NCBI GenBank assembly: GCA_026260175.1
Contig: JAKCWW010000016.1
Location: forward strand, 171,962-235,961
Source of the DNA: Reticulitermes lucifugus
Taxonomy: Eukaryota; Arthropoda; Insecta; Blattodea; Rhinotermitidae
DNA: 64,000 nucleotides
Direction: 5' to 3'
Within the stretch, counting starts at the first letter, position 1; each line of letters starts with the position of its first letter. The position numbers and the translations under genes were made by a program. A model generated the notes under the pieces. That model was not told the DNA's origin, did not search any database, and saw only the letters and a list, made by a program, of their open reading frames with translations. Positions 49,601 through 60,714 of this stretch are shown piece by piece.

Positions 49601-50996
49601 TTGGTTCACGCTAAATGGCGAAACGATGAGAGAGCCGCTCTAGGCGAAGTGAAAGCGGGTTTGGCCGGCGGAGGATGGGAGGTGTCATGCGTCTGCAAAG
49701 CATCAGCGACACTGTCAAAAACAGGAACAGCGAAACGTGAAAATATTTTGCGGTCATACTGTGAGCGAATGTTGGGGCGGGGGGGNGGAGATATTGATGT
49801 GTCAGCTATATGTAAACCGCTGTTTTGATTGGTGTTTATACCCAGGAAATAGAACGTTACTGGATAGTGTAACAAATACCAAATTAAACATATTTGCAAG
49901 AGTTAATACGTACAAAGCATTGAACAAATCTTTCTTAAGTATTGCTGTTGATGTATGTGAAACAAAACTTTTCTTGCTGTTAAAGTTACAAATTTTGTAG
50001 CAAATGACTAACTTTCTTTTAATTCTCCTTGCAATTGAGTATGGACTTTGTTCTTTATGAAGGTAAAGAGAAGTTTTGTTAATCATATTTCCAGCTCAAT
50101 AATTAAGGCAATCTCTTGTCTACAGAAGATTTGTAGTAGTGGCTTACATTGAAAAGCAGGTATGTAAGAAAAACATTCTGTCCGATGTACGAGTACTTAA
50201 CCGTACGTGAATGTGACTTAGTTTTTAAATTTTACGAGTTTCATATTCCCAAAACATACATTTGTGGTATTATAATGCGCGTTTTTTCTCTGCGGAAGGC
50301 ACATTAATATCGCTCTGCAGGCATGCAGAAAATCGAGAACAGTTGAAAGGGTTTTCATGAAATTTCAAATTGAAAAATTCTACAAAGTTTGATGAGTTAT
50401 CTCAGTTTTGTTGTAGGATCAGGCAGTTTTGACGATTAACAAGCATTTCTGGACGCATGTACATTCGCATTCCTACTAGGATCAAGTGCAGTTCTTCTCA
50501 CGCTTTCGACATATACGCGCATTATGACAATAACAGTATAGGCCTATTTGTTCTGTTGAAAATTCTTGTGCCACAAATGCAATTCTGGTTTTCCACGTAA
50601 TATTCTTTCTCCCTGTATCCTAGAAACCGCTTTACAAACGAGCGTGACAGGAAATGCCCTCGGTAGTAGCGCTGTTGCTAGGATGTAGGGAAATCAGTAT
50701 CTGACTCAAAAAACTCTTATTTGGCTTTTTTTTAAAGGACTGTGAAATTATGGTGCTGTTTGTAAGTCTGTCCCATTTTAAAAACTTGATCCAAATGTCC
50801 TCTTTTTATAAAATTTAGTTTGAATCTGGCGCCATTGAAGGTCATTCCAAACTAATATTTTTTTTAAATATCAGAATACCGGTGTGTGTCTATATTAAAC
50901 CTTTACTTCTTCCATTCGTTTTACGTAAAGATCACGTACCCTATTGAAAGCATGTGACTCTATATGGTGACGTGCTTCGCGTTTGTGTGTCTCCAA
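43641..50996. other. Unassigned intergenic DNA
   Basis: At 45862-45896 tctgaagaagaggcagtaga then tttctccgaaacgtcg resembles the hammerhead-like family. A GC-rich patch at 49565-49790 includes a single N at 49786 in a G run. Frames of up to 146 codons (48401-48841) show no domain. Confidence 0.5.
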
Positions 50997-51098
50997 CACA
51001 TCTGATATATATATATATGTATCAGATGTGGACTGTTGTATTTTTAGAATATAATATATATATTATATACATACTATATTCTAAAAATACAACAGTCC
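50997..51098. repeat. Two adjacent perfect hairpins
   Basis: The first has 11-base arms (50997-51007 and 51020-51030, cacatctgata/tatcagatgtg). The second has perfect 24-base arms (51030-51053 and 51075-51098, beginning ggactgttgtatttttag) around an AT-rich loop of 21 bases. An ATT microsatellite follows. Confidence 0.9.
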
Positions 51099-51100
51099 AA

Positions 51101-51101
<1 letters not shown>

Positions 51102-51136
<35 letters not shown>
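51102..51136. repeat. ATT microsatellite
   Basis: About 12 ATT units directly after the hairpin. Confidence 0.9.
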
Positions 51137-51138
<2 letters not shown>

Positions 51139-51369
51139 GTTTTTCCAGCTATTCTGTGGTAACAATACACATATGGTGCGTGTAATGTTATTTCACATGG
51201 TTTTGTACTTTTACGTTAGTAGGCCTACTTGGCGGAGTATGTGCGTATTGCTCAGGGTGCCTCTTTTCTGTATTCCTTGATATATTGCTTCCAAGGCATG
51301 TTACTCAGATGTTTTCTGAATGATTTTAATATGGTTCTATTTGCCCTGATTTTACTGGTATCGCGTTTG

Positions 51370-51890
51370 TATGTTGGTGCTTTCGCAAAATTGCGAAAAT
51401 CGGTTATTAGCTTCGTCATGAGTCTCTGCCCGCCGTCTGTTCGTCCGCATTTGACACCTCGGCTCCCACTGGACGGAGTAATTAAATTTGGTATTTGATA
51501 ATTTTTCGAAAATCTGTTGGGAAAATTCAAGTTTTATTAAAATCTGACACCGATAACGAGTACTTTACATGAAGACTTGTGTACATTTATGATATCTCGC
51601 TCAATTCTTCTTAACATGAAAAATGTTTCAGACAAATGTTGCAGAGAAAATAAAAACGCACATTTTATGTTCGGTAACATTTTTCCGAAAATCCTACGGT
51701 TTATTACATAATGTGGGAAAATGTGGTAGAGCTGGACAGCCATAGATAATACAATACGGCGCATGCGCCTCGCATACCCGATATCTAAGGCAAGAACACA
51801 GACACACAGAGTAGGCCTTTGTAATACTTATTGCTTTTCCACAGCAACAATGTTGACGTGAACGCGCCTCAATGTTACTTTTACACGTAC
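51370..51890. repeat. Dispersed repeat R, copy 2
   Basis: It shares ordered blocks with 36985-37290: ttagcttcgtcatgagtctc, gttcgtccgcat, atttttcgaaaatctgt, actttacatgaagacttgtg and attgcttttccacagcaac. About 200 extra bases (near 51600-51820) separate the last two blocks. A GGCGCATGCGCC palindrome (51758-51769), resembling an NRF1/Ewg site, lies in the extra part. Confidence 0.6.
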
Positions 51891-52055
51891 ATTGGTCTTC
51901 CTTGTTAATTCCACATATGCTACGAGTATATTTCTGTTGTAATGTTTGTATGTTTTAAATTCATCTCCGTTTCTATCTCGATCACATTTTTGTCTCCAGA
52001 AATTGCAATGTCTGTTAACAGACATATTCCTGTTTCATTGTCACGAATTATGATG

Positions 52056-52059
52056 TGCG

Positions 52060-52096
<37 letters not shown>

Positions 52097-52097
52097 T
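52056..52097. repeat. ATT microsatellite
   Basis: About 13 TTA units. Frames through it encode Leu or Ile runs and are artefacts. Confidence 0.9.
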
Positions 52098-52899
52098 CAC
52101 TGGCTTTATTACCATTCTCAAAGACTTCACTAAATGAATCGAAACCAATATATAGTTGTGTTGATGGTAATTGTGTATTAATTGTTATGTCACAAACACA
52201 ACAGGGTGTCTATCCTAAAAATAGAATTAAGTTTAATAATTATTATTCCTTACAACGTACTGACAATTTGAAACGATAAGATTCAATCCGAAAAGGATTC
52301 CATCTGCCCACGGCAACATAATGCTAACATGTAAGCTATGTCGCATTCTATGTTTTCCATTTACAATGTCAAAATGCGACATTAACAAAGCAAGATTTAC
52401 AGAACTTGAGGGCTATACCAAAGTGGAGCAAAGTAGTTCCACAAAGAATTCTTTGTCTACATTTATTAAAATGGTGGGTTCGTTTGTCGTTCAGATGTGC
52501 ATACATCATGCTGTACCCTATCCTTTCAAAAGACTGTAATTTTTCCTGTTTCATGCTGTTGATGTGCACGATTTCGGAGCATAGTCGTGACCTGATATTC
52601 TGCTTGAGGTTGTATTTTCTGCCTCCATTTCCTTCAATATAACAGGTTGTCCTGATTTAAAGCATGTCACTTCTGTCACTTTATAATGTCTTGCCAATTA
52701 TAAATGATTTAATCTTACTGTAACTTCTTCACATGGCCAAATTTGCTGAATATTGGTATATAACTTATGAAATGAGAAAGCATGTCTAGCCTATTCTGAC
52801 GAATAAGAAAGTCACTTTTATGCGAATTGGTGTTTATTCCAGTGCTATTTTCTGGAATAGAATATTATTTTTGCAGTGTGAGTTTCAGTTGCTTGCTGT
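52098..52899. other. Unassigned intergenic DNA
   Basis: Several short frames, none recognisable. Confidence 0.6.
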
Positions 52900-53110
52900 C
52901 TGTTCACTCCACTTCTCAGTCTTCAACTTGACTTCATCTGCCGTCACCATGGTGATGCCACATTTCCCGCCACAGCACTGCAGCAGCTATTTTATTGGCT
53001 GATCGATGGGCGGCCCATTATGTAAATGATTAGGGAGAGATGGAGGATACAGGCGACAGCTATGAGAGAAATAAGGATGGAGATAGTTGCCGTGGTTACA
53101 AGTCGGCTGG
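52900..53110. promoter_or_regulatory. Candidate cis-regulatory patch 3' of pb
   Basis: This GC-richer stretch has a near-palindromic GTCACCATGGTGAT (52943-52956) whose reverse complement fits the RFX X-box RYYNYYATRRNRAC. It also has TGATCGATGG (53000-53009), which fits the Hox/Exd pattern TGATNNATGG, an inverted CCAAT (attggct), and ATTA cores at 53018 and 53029. A partial X-box GTTGCCGTGGTTAC lies at 53086-53099. It is about 2 kb past the pb stop codon. Such clusters can occur by chance, and no conservation data are available. Confidence 0.35.
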
Positions 53111-55020
53111 CTGGTTGCATATCTCTAGGGGAAGTTTCCCGGTCGGCAAGAGAGATCTGACTGCGATGCTTTCGGAATGGGGGGTGGTAACAGTGGGAGA
53201 TTTTGTGATCTGTTGAGAATGAGGTTGAAGAGTAGAGATACGAAAAAAGTAAGTGAATGAAAAGAAAAGCACGACTGTGGAAACGGTAATGTTACTATGA
53301 TAAGCTGAATATTCACAGAGCACTTATCAGATTATTAATGCTTCTAAACAAGCATTTAGTAATTAAACTCACAATGAGCGAACGACTTCATGAACGAAGT
53401 ACCTTTGATACGCGATTTGTTACGTAAGAGACTTGCCCCTACATTATTTGCTTGTTTATATTCTATGTTTAAAACGTATGGTTTTCCTTTTGTAAAATTA
53501 AAAAATCATTATGAAGGAGATTTTAATTCTCTGAAAAACAATGGAATAAATTTTTTGACTATATATTTTTTGGAAGATTTTGCATTTTTTTAATGGTAGG
53601 TGGGTTGTTATAAAAATGTATGAATTGCAAATGACACGAGGGATAGTACTATCCATCTTGAAGACAGTGGCGATGTTGATTGACAGAAATAAAGAAAATA
53701 GCCAAATAGATGAGGTCGTCTTCAATAAGCTTGCCCAGTTCATTGAGAAATGGATACAATTTGCATGCAATGCAGCTTTTGGCGATGCGGGTCTGTATAC
53801 CTTACGAGAAACGCATATCCTTATCGATTAACAACTACAAGGATCCAGTTCGCATTTTAAACAGGAATTTACAACTGTCGCAGTTATTAGAACAATAAAG
53901 TCTTCTTTCTAAGATGCCCGAATTTTCGCCGCATGTTTAACTTCTCCAGTGCCCAGTTGTGAAGTAGAATAATAACGTTAAAGTTATGAAGGGATTTATT
54001 TAAACGAGGATTTTCGTTTAACACCTATTGTTTTACCAGAAGACTAAAATCTTATAACTTATGTTTTATTGTTTCTAGCCCATTACGTTGAAGTAAGGGA
54101 TATGATCTGTACATAATTTTTGCGAATAATAATAGTCATTAGTAAATGATAAGAATCAATATTAGAGTATTTACACCAAACAACAAAGGAACAACAATAA
54201 CATAGTTTTTTTCTAATATCTATCTAATAAGAGTAGTAAAGACAAAATTGTTTTATTTCTGCCTCGTAATAACCTCCTTCTCATATTTCCGTGCTCTTTA
54301 TATATTTTTACAAACATTACCTTGAACGTCAGTTATCTCCGTAGAAGTGTCATGGCCACTTTAGATAAGAGCTTTGCTCAAATAGCTTGAAATAACATTG
54401 CACATATTATCTCTATCTGTGACATTTGTTCACAGTTTAACCATATATTCTGTCATGGCATGATTAGTTTATTTAAAATTAATTTGAAAAACAGAAATAA
54501 TTTTCCACCATATTATACTGTTTAATACTCTTCACTATTCGTGACTTCTTCCATTCACTCTTTAATACAGAATTCACAAACGATGTAACCGAGCCAAAGG
54601 AATAAAACTGCTATCTCACTGAACTATTATTGCCCTCTTATTCTTTACTCTGTGCATTCATTAGCATCTATATATTTTATTTTTAGTAGATTTTTAATGC
54701 TGTTATCAAATCTGTGAGACTTCCTTTAAATTTAAGAAAACAATTTTGAAGTCAACTTATAGTTACAGATTGTGCCGACTTCCTGAGACATTTTATTTTA
54801 TAATGTCTTCCTTGTATTAAATTGCATCCTTTCACATAGAAGGAAGCCTTTCTAAAAGAAGATGACGGAAATCTACTAAACCATAATTTATCGAGTGCAA
54901 AACGACTTCCTTTAAAAGTCATTTCAAAGAAATTTTAGTTCTGTAAGACGTTTAAAAAATAAAAGCATATTTGCAGTCTACATTATCATGAATTAACGTA
55001 TTAATGAAAACATAGGTACT
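53111..55020. other. pb 3' flank
   Basis: AT-rich. It may include pb 3' UTR if the early poly(A) signal is not used. An 83-codon frame at 53580-53831 is unrecognised. Confidence 0.5.
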
Positions 55021-55026
55021 TTTATT
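55021..55026 (-). promoter_or_regulatory. Possible poly(A) signal for pb
   Basis: AATAAA on the minus strand lies about 30 bases after the pb stop codon. In DNA this AT-rich the hexamer is common by chance, and no clear GT-rich element follows. A longer 3' UTR reaching further AATAAA copies (for example near 54792) is equally possible. Confidence 0.3.
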
Positions 55027-55054
55027 TCTTTGGAGGCTTCACTTATTATAGCTT

Positions 55055-57387
55055 TCAGCTGAGCTGGTAATATTCTGGAGCAAAATCGTTCGCCAGATTA
55101 CTCAAGAAATTGAAATCCGAAGAACTATTGCTGTTGTCAGCTGACACAGGATTGTTCTGATGCACTGCAGGATGCGAATGATGGGGTTCGCTGTAGAAAT
55201 GGTGAAAATTGTTGAAGTTGTCTCCAGAGTCCGTCTGCACGTTCGTGGGTGGCGTCATGACGGCTGCAGTAGCCGCTGCAATCGCTGTCGCCGTAGTAGT
55301 AACACCTGTTCCACCGGGTGTAGGTGTTCCTCCTCCGTTGTTCAGGGGAAACGGGTCTGGGGACGACACATAGTTGTTGGGAATGTTAGAGGCATCCCCA
55401 CCTTGATGCATCATGTGATGATGTTGGTGATGATGATGATGTTGGTTTGCCTGATCGTAATAAGAATGTCCTTGATTGTGTGCTTTGTTAGATGCACTGT
55501 GCGGCGTCCCATATTCTGTATCCATGTGATGGGGCGTGTGTTGTGGTCCAAATGTGCTATGTGCATGTTGCATTCCCTCTGCGTAGTATGAAGTAGGATC
55601 CCCGTGCATCTGCTGGTGCTGTCCAGGTCCGCTCATGTGCGAATGGGTTGGGTGATGCATATTATCAGGTGTATTGCCTGTATACATTCCGCTAGGATAG
55701 CTGGAATAATTCGTCGACGACGTTCCTGAGAGGTATGGGTCATGGTCAGATGAATAAGGCTGCCCTTGATTATACGGGTGATGATTATTGAGGTTGCGAT
55801 GTTGGTATGAATGATACGCTGGGTGGTCGGAAGGTTGATGATTTTGTGCCTGATGGTATCCATTATAGCTCGTCGGTGGGCCATATGTCGAAGATTGTTG
55901 ATGATGGTATTGTGTGGCATTCTGGTGGTGATAAGTTCCTCTAGGATGGTGTTGAGGAATGGATGTTGTTCTAGGAGTTGTTACTGGAGCATGTAACCCA
56001 TTCAGACGCGAGGATGGTGTTGTGATAGAGGGATGATTAGGGTTCTGATGCTGCCTCATATACGGTACAGATTCTGGGGTAGGAGGGTAAACCAAACGCT
56101 GCTGCTGAAACATATCCCTTGGGCTGTAACACGCACTTTGTTGTAGTGTTGTGCCTGTTGTGGCCCCTTGTTGACGCCTAAAGTCTGATCGACTCTGAGG
56201 CCCCGTGTGACGATACTCGGCTACCTGATTGTTATGATGTGGAAAAGCACCAGTTGACGATGGTGTCGCTCCTCTGACGATCTGTATTAGAGGTGGCATT
56301 GAACCTGTTGATGTGGTAGTAGGACTCGGATGGTGCTGAAGAACGGCTGTTACGGAAGCTGTAGCAGTCGCTGTAGCCATTGTTGTCGATGTTGTAGTTG
56401 GAGAACTCCTGGATCTCTGAGGAAATATTCCATTGTTACCTACTATCATGACGCCAGTGTTCGAGCTGCTGTTGTTGCAAGGTGGTTGCTGTTGGATACT
56501 GCCTAATGGACTTGGTTGTTGCTGGAGTGGTGTCCCAGGTGTTGAGGAGGGTGTGAGACTGCCGGATGGAGGCACCGCAACAGAACATACACTCTGTTGT
56601 TGAGACGCGTCCGGAAGAGATAACAAACCTGCACTGCCACTCGAACTACCACCATTTCCGTTACCACTCTGTTTTCCCCCTCCCACAGCACTGTTCGCCG
56701 CTGATACCTCCTTACCTCCCGGTTCTATCTTCGGTATTAGAGATAAGATAGGTGGACTTTTGTTTTCAGTCTCCACTTTGACAAGCACTTCACTTCCCCC
56801 GAGTTTCTTGACCACTAGTCCTGGTGTCGACAGAATTCCGCTGCTTTCGTTAGACCTTGAGTCTTCTTCAGTGACCATTTTCTCGAAGGAACTACTGATG
56901 CTGCTAGCGACACTACTTGCACCACTACTGGCATTGCTGTTGTTATTGAAACTCGTATTGTTGTTAGTGACGCCCGCGGTGTTATTGTTGTTGTTCCCTC
57001 TATTTGAAGTATGATCACCAATACCACCACCACCACCACCTGTGCTTCCGCCCCCAGATGGAAGGTCACAATTCTGACAACCCTTACTGTTCTCATCTTG
57101 TAGAAGCAAAATGCTTTTGTCAGATTTTATGCTTCCCTTACCACTGCCTCCTGAAGGAGAGTCCTTGCCCTCACCATCTTCACCTGCCTTGCTGAGAGTT
57201 TGACGCTTATGTTTCATCCGACGGTTCTGGAACCACACTTTAACTTGTCGCTCGGTAAGGTCCAGAGACGCCGCTATTTCAATTCGTCGTGGTCGGCAGA
57301 GGTACTTGTTGAAATGGAATTCCTTCTCCAGCTCCAGCAGCTGAGTGTTTGTGTATGCAGTTCGGAGTCTTCGAGGTAACCCGTTTT
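55055..57387 (-). CDS. pb: Proboscipedia (Hox2) terminal coding exon, 5' partial
   Basis: Seen: an uninterrupted frame of 776 codons plus two bases of a split codon, ending in TGA at 55055-55057. It begins [13 protein letters not shown] and holds a whole 60-residue homeodomain (exon residues 4-63) with [19 protein letters not shown]50 and N51 in [13 protein letters not shown] long tail rich in Gly, Asn, Ser, Gln and His follows, with a poly-Gly run near residue 110, a His cluster near residues 649-660, and the end [14 protein letters not shown]. Known: these homeodomain residues and the C-terminus are those of insect Pb/maxillopedia, a nuclear transcription factor specifying labial and maxillary palp identity, partnered by Exd. 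The frame must be extended upstream of an in-frame GTG at 57238, since homeodomain codons continue to a consensus acceptor at 57388. The YPWM hexapeptide lies in upstream exons not found here. Drosophila Pb is about 780 residues in all, so this protein is longer. Identity is essentially certain. Confidence 0.97.
57197..57376 (-). other. pb: Homeobox of pb (60 codons)
   Basis: These 180 bases encode the homeodomain from [10 protein letters not shown] to [10 protein letters not shown]. Helix 3 reads [16 protein letters not shown] with Gln50 and Asn51, the residues expected for an Antp-class Hox protein binding TAAT-type cores. No stop, gap or frameshift interrupts it, and no intron splits it. 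Confidence 0.97.
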
Positions 57388-57408
57388 CTGAAACGACAAA
57401 ATATCATA
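57388..57408 (-). other. pb: Splice acceptor of the pb homeobox exon
   Basis: Read on the minus strand, a T-rich tract ending in gtcgtttcag precedes the exon; the AG is at 57388-57389. The first two exon bases (AA) complete a codon begun in the previous exon, so the intron is phase 1. The junction sits three codons before the homeodomain, matching the usual intron position just upstream of the pb homeobox. Confidence 0.85.
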
Positions 57409-57499
57409 TATGAGAATCGTCAACAATTTTCATCATCGTCATTTGAAATAAAGCACGATTATATTAGACATTATTCGTGACATACGAGTACATGATAAT
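57409..57499 (-). other. pb: pb intron, 3' part
   Basis: This is AT-rich intron sequence between the acceptor and a SINE. Everything from here to the window end is taken as intron or upstream pb DNA on the minus strand because no further pb exon was recognised. A YPWM-coding exon was searched for by its codons and not found. Confidence 0.6.
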
Positions 57500-57779
57500 G
57501 GGCCGGGATAGCTTAGTCGGTATAGCGATTCGCTACAAGCTGGTCGTTTCGGGGATCGAATCCCGGTGGGGCGAGATTTTCTGCAGCCTTACAGACTGTC
57601 CATGGGTCCCACCCATCCTCCTGTATAATGAGTACAGGATCTCTTTCCCCGGGGGTAAAGTGGCCGGTGCGTGGCGTTGACCACCCACTCGCATCTAGCG
57701 CCAAGGTTAAAGAAAGAGTACAGCTATATTTCTACTCCCCCTCTGGGTGTTCATGGCTTGTTCTAGGATGGAATTTACC
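57500..57779 (+). mobile_element. tRNA-derived SINE, family B, in pb intron
   Basis: The head gccgggatagcttagtcggt is an A-box-like tRNA D-arm, followed by a B box ggatcgaatccc. The body carries cccgggggtaaagtggccgg and gttgaccacccactcgc, shared with copies at 10742 and 38361. It ends in an AT-rich tail. It is not a functional tRNA gene, because the sequence downstream of the B box does not close an acceptor stem. Confidence 0.8.
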
Positions 57780-57799
57780 TTGTATGAGTAAATGATAAT

Positions 57800-57901
57800 C
57801 CGTTAGGTTTACTACCGTTTCACCGAAGCGGTGAAACTTATGAGCACTGTCCGGTATGTGCCCGCTTCGAATCTTCACGAGTACACCGATTAACCTAACG
57901 G
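57800..57901. mobile_element. Small TIR element with internal hairpin
   Basis: A 10-base inverted repeat CCGTTAGGTT bounds about 102 bases. Inside, gtttcaccg-aag-cggtgaaac (57817-57837) is a perfect 9-base-arm hairpin. AAT flanks both ends and could be a target duplication. It lies in the pb intron beside a SINE. Confidence 0.55.
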
Positions 57902-60450
57902 AATTTTTGGCGGCTTTTCACTACTCCTCCAGACAATTTTCGTGATAGTGTCTGAAATTAGGTCATGATAACATCTTTTATCGTCCTCTACTATTCATCA
58001 TTTACTGACCATCTTGTCATTTAACACTACTTATTCAGATACCGACAGTGCTGTTCAGTAAATCATAAGTGAATAATCACTGAACCAATCTGCAAGGAGT
58101 AGCATCCATATAATTACGAGGTTTTTGTTTATCCGCTAATTTATTTTTGTGTTAACTTTACTTTAGATACATTCCATTTCACCTCCGACTTTTTAATCTT
58201 TCCGCTCTTTGAATCATCATATAAGTAATCCTACCCTTTCCGTTTTAAAAAATTATCTTGGGTGCCTTGTAGTTGGTGGAGAACAGAGATAGAAAATATT
58301 TCTTCTTATAAAAGAGAGGCAGAGAGTTAGAGCTGGATACTGAGTTACAGTCCATGACTCCATTTGTCAAAAGTCGAAATGCGCTTCTAAACTGCCGCAT
58401 GAGGGTTGACGTGAAATGAATAGATCCAAAGCTACTGCACTGGTAGTTGTACCGGCAACACTTGTGCTCCGGAGACTTTCGAGAGGAGCATGATGTTGAG
58501 GGGATGGGTTTTGGGAGAGAAGAAAATGCTGTAGGAGGAAGGAGCAAAAAGGGGTGCAAGGAAGGAACGCTGGGTTGAGCTGAAGGGGTGGGCGGATATT
58601 AAATTTCACCTGGCGTCACATGGTGACAGTGCTTTGTCGTTCGGATGAGAGAGAGAGCGGGCGACAGGCAGATCAGTCTGCATCAAGACAAGCAGGTATG
58701 GACGGCCGATTTTCTGACTCTAAATAGAAACCTTTGTGATGAAATAGACAGCGTCTTTCATGTTCACATATATTTCTTGCGTGGCTGTTACGTAGGGACA
58801 CCCGATTTTTGCCCTGTGTGGGTGTAAAGTAACGTAATTCCGTGCCTATGTAATTAGCCTAAACAAGGACCTGGTTGTTGGTCGGGATGTTTAATGGGTT
58901 GTTGATTTGCTGTTTGCTTTTATGGAAACCAAATTAAAATCTCAGTTACTTGCAATATTCCACAAAGTGTCAGCGTTGGGATGCACGTTTCGGTTGGTAT
59001 TATGTTATCGACAACTGTCACAAATACTTCCAAATCACATAGCACCACAGCTTGTTCTATCAAACAACCGGTGTCATTTCAGCAAATCGCATACGGTAGT
59101 ATATCAAAAGACGTTTTTTAATAATGCAAAATTTTTTACCTTTAGATTATGTGATATAATTCTCTGTATCATAAACCTATGGTTGAGCCTGTAAATTCAT
59201 AAAGTACGACGTAGGCCCCATAGGTAATAATCTTTGTCTTCTTAAAGTTTTATAGAATGTAGCTAGTGATTTCTTCTTTCAGAGAACCAAATTTCTCTGT
59301 ACCCTATTTGTACCAGATCCTCTTCATTGTTATAAGAGTGTATTGTGCGTTTTGTTTATGAAATGAAAATAGCTTCTGATTATATAATTATATTAACAGG
59401 ACATCACTCTTTTCTTAAAAAATGGTACCACTACTTATTATTATTAATATTATTATTAATATCACTATTATTATTAGCTCTATTTTCAGATGTTTTCAAT
59501 TATGTAGCTTGCTGCCTAAGTAAAATCACGATAAGAATAACTCTCAACGGATATTTTCCTTAAGTGTTTATCGGTGAGAAATCTTTTACGGAAATCGTAG
59601 CTATAGGTGAGAATTTTAAAATTTTCCCTTTTAGCTGGTATTTTACTGGTTAAAGTAGCGACCGATATCGTAGCACATTATTTATATTTAAACAAATATA
59701 AGTGAATAAAGAAATGAATAAAACACATGTGACCCCTTCCGCCCGTATATGTAACGGGTCTGGCCCGAAGAATAGCAATATAAGTATAAGAGGAGAACTC
59801 ATTAAGCTGATGTTTATGTATTTTTCTGTATTCTATTTTTCATTTAAAAAGTTCAGCAGTTTTTTCTGTAGGTAAACTAGCAAGGTTGTAAAAAGTGTTC
59901 CTGAAATCATATTATGATTTAATTCATTCCGAAATAATTTAATGATGTTGTTACAAATAATGGAATTATAAGCATGTCTTAGGTTTTTGGAGCGGTGTAG
60001 CTGAGGCTTCCGTGCTTCTAGGATATGACACCGTGTCAATGGGTAATCGGGTGCCGACTTTTCGAGAAAACTTCGTAGTCTGGAAAAGTCGGGAACCGAT
60101 TATACGGTGATGCTGCATCATATCTCTGTAGAACGAAAACTGCAGTATAAACGTTGAAATGTGACATCATCATTGGCATGGCGTTGATATAACAATTGGG
60201 GGTTATGGAGGAAGACACGGTGGTGGCCAATATCTACTCTTGCTGCAGATAATGAAACACATCGGCCAGGTTACCGAACCATTACCATGAACCTTCCAGC
60301 TGTTACAACGCTGTGGAAGGACTCTGTATTGCGATGAAGTCTGTTTGCTAGGCTTAGGTGAAGCAAGAGCAGAAGCACATAATTGCCTTGTGTTTAATTC
60401 CCGTGCTCCCAAAAATTGGGATTACAACTTTAACCCTTCGTAGAATGAAA
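57902..60450. other. pb intron, unassigned
   Basis: Contains a near-palindromic gtcacatggtgac at about 58614 and an interrupted TTA tract at about 59435-59480. Short frames only. Confidence 0.5.
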
Positions 60451-60454
60451 GAGT

Positions 60455-60714
60455 CAGTCACTTGCATGTTTGACTATAGCTTTCAATCAGTCACTTGCAT
60501 GTTTGACTATAGCTATCAGTCAGTCACTTGCATGTTTGACTATAGCTGTCGGTCAGTCACTTGCATATTTGACTATAGCTGTCAGTCACTTGAATGTTTG
60601 ACTATAGCTATCAGTCAGTCACTTGCATGTTTGACTATAGCTATCAGTCAGTCACTTGCATGTTTGACTGTAGCTATCAGTCAGTCACTTGCATGTTTGA
60701 CTGTAGCTATCAGT
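60455..60714. repeat. Minisatellite, 33-bp unit, 8 copies
   Basis: Eight head-to-tail units begin cagtcacttgcatgtttgac and continue with tatagctatcagt. Seven are 33 bases and the fourth is 29 bases, giving 260 bases in all. Substitutions are few: c to a in copy 5, and a to g in copies 7 and 8 (tgactgtagc). Confidence 0.95.

Noticed and set aside
53580-53831. An 83-codon frame near the pb 3' end
   Set aside because: Superficially protein-like but with no recognised family, splice context or repeat; left uncalled.
55160-57195. Several open frames of 60-143 codons antisense to or shifted against pb
   Set aside because: They are shadows of the low-complexity pb coding sequence and show composition forced by its codons.
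60455-60714. CRISPR-like regular repeat
   Set aside because: Units are contiguous with no spacers, and the genome is animal.
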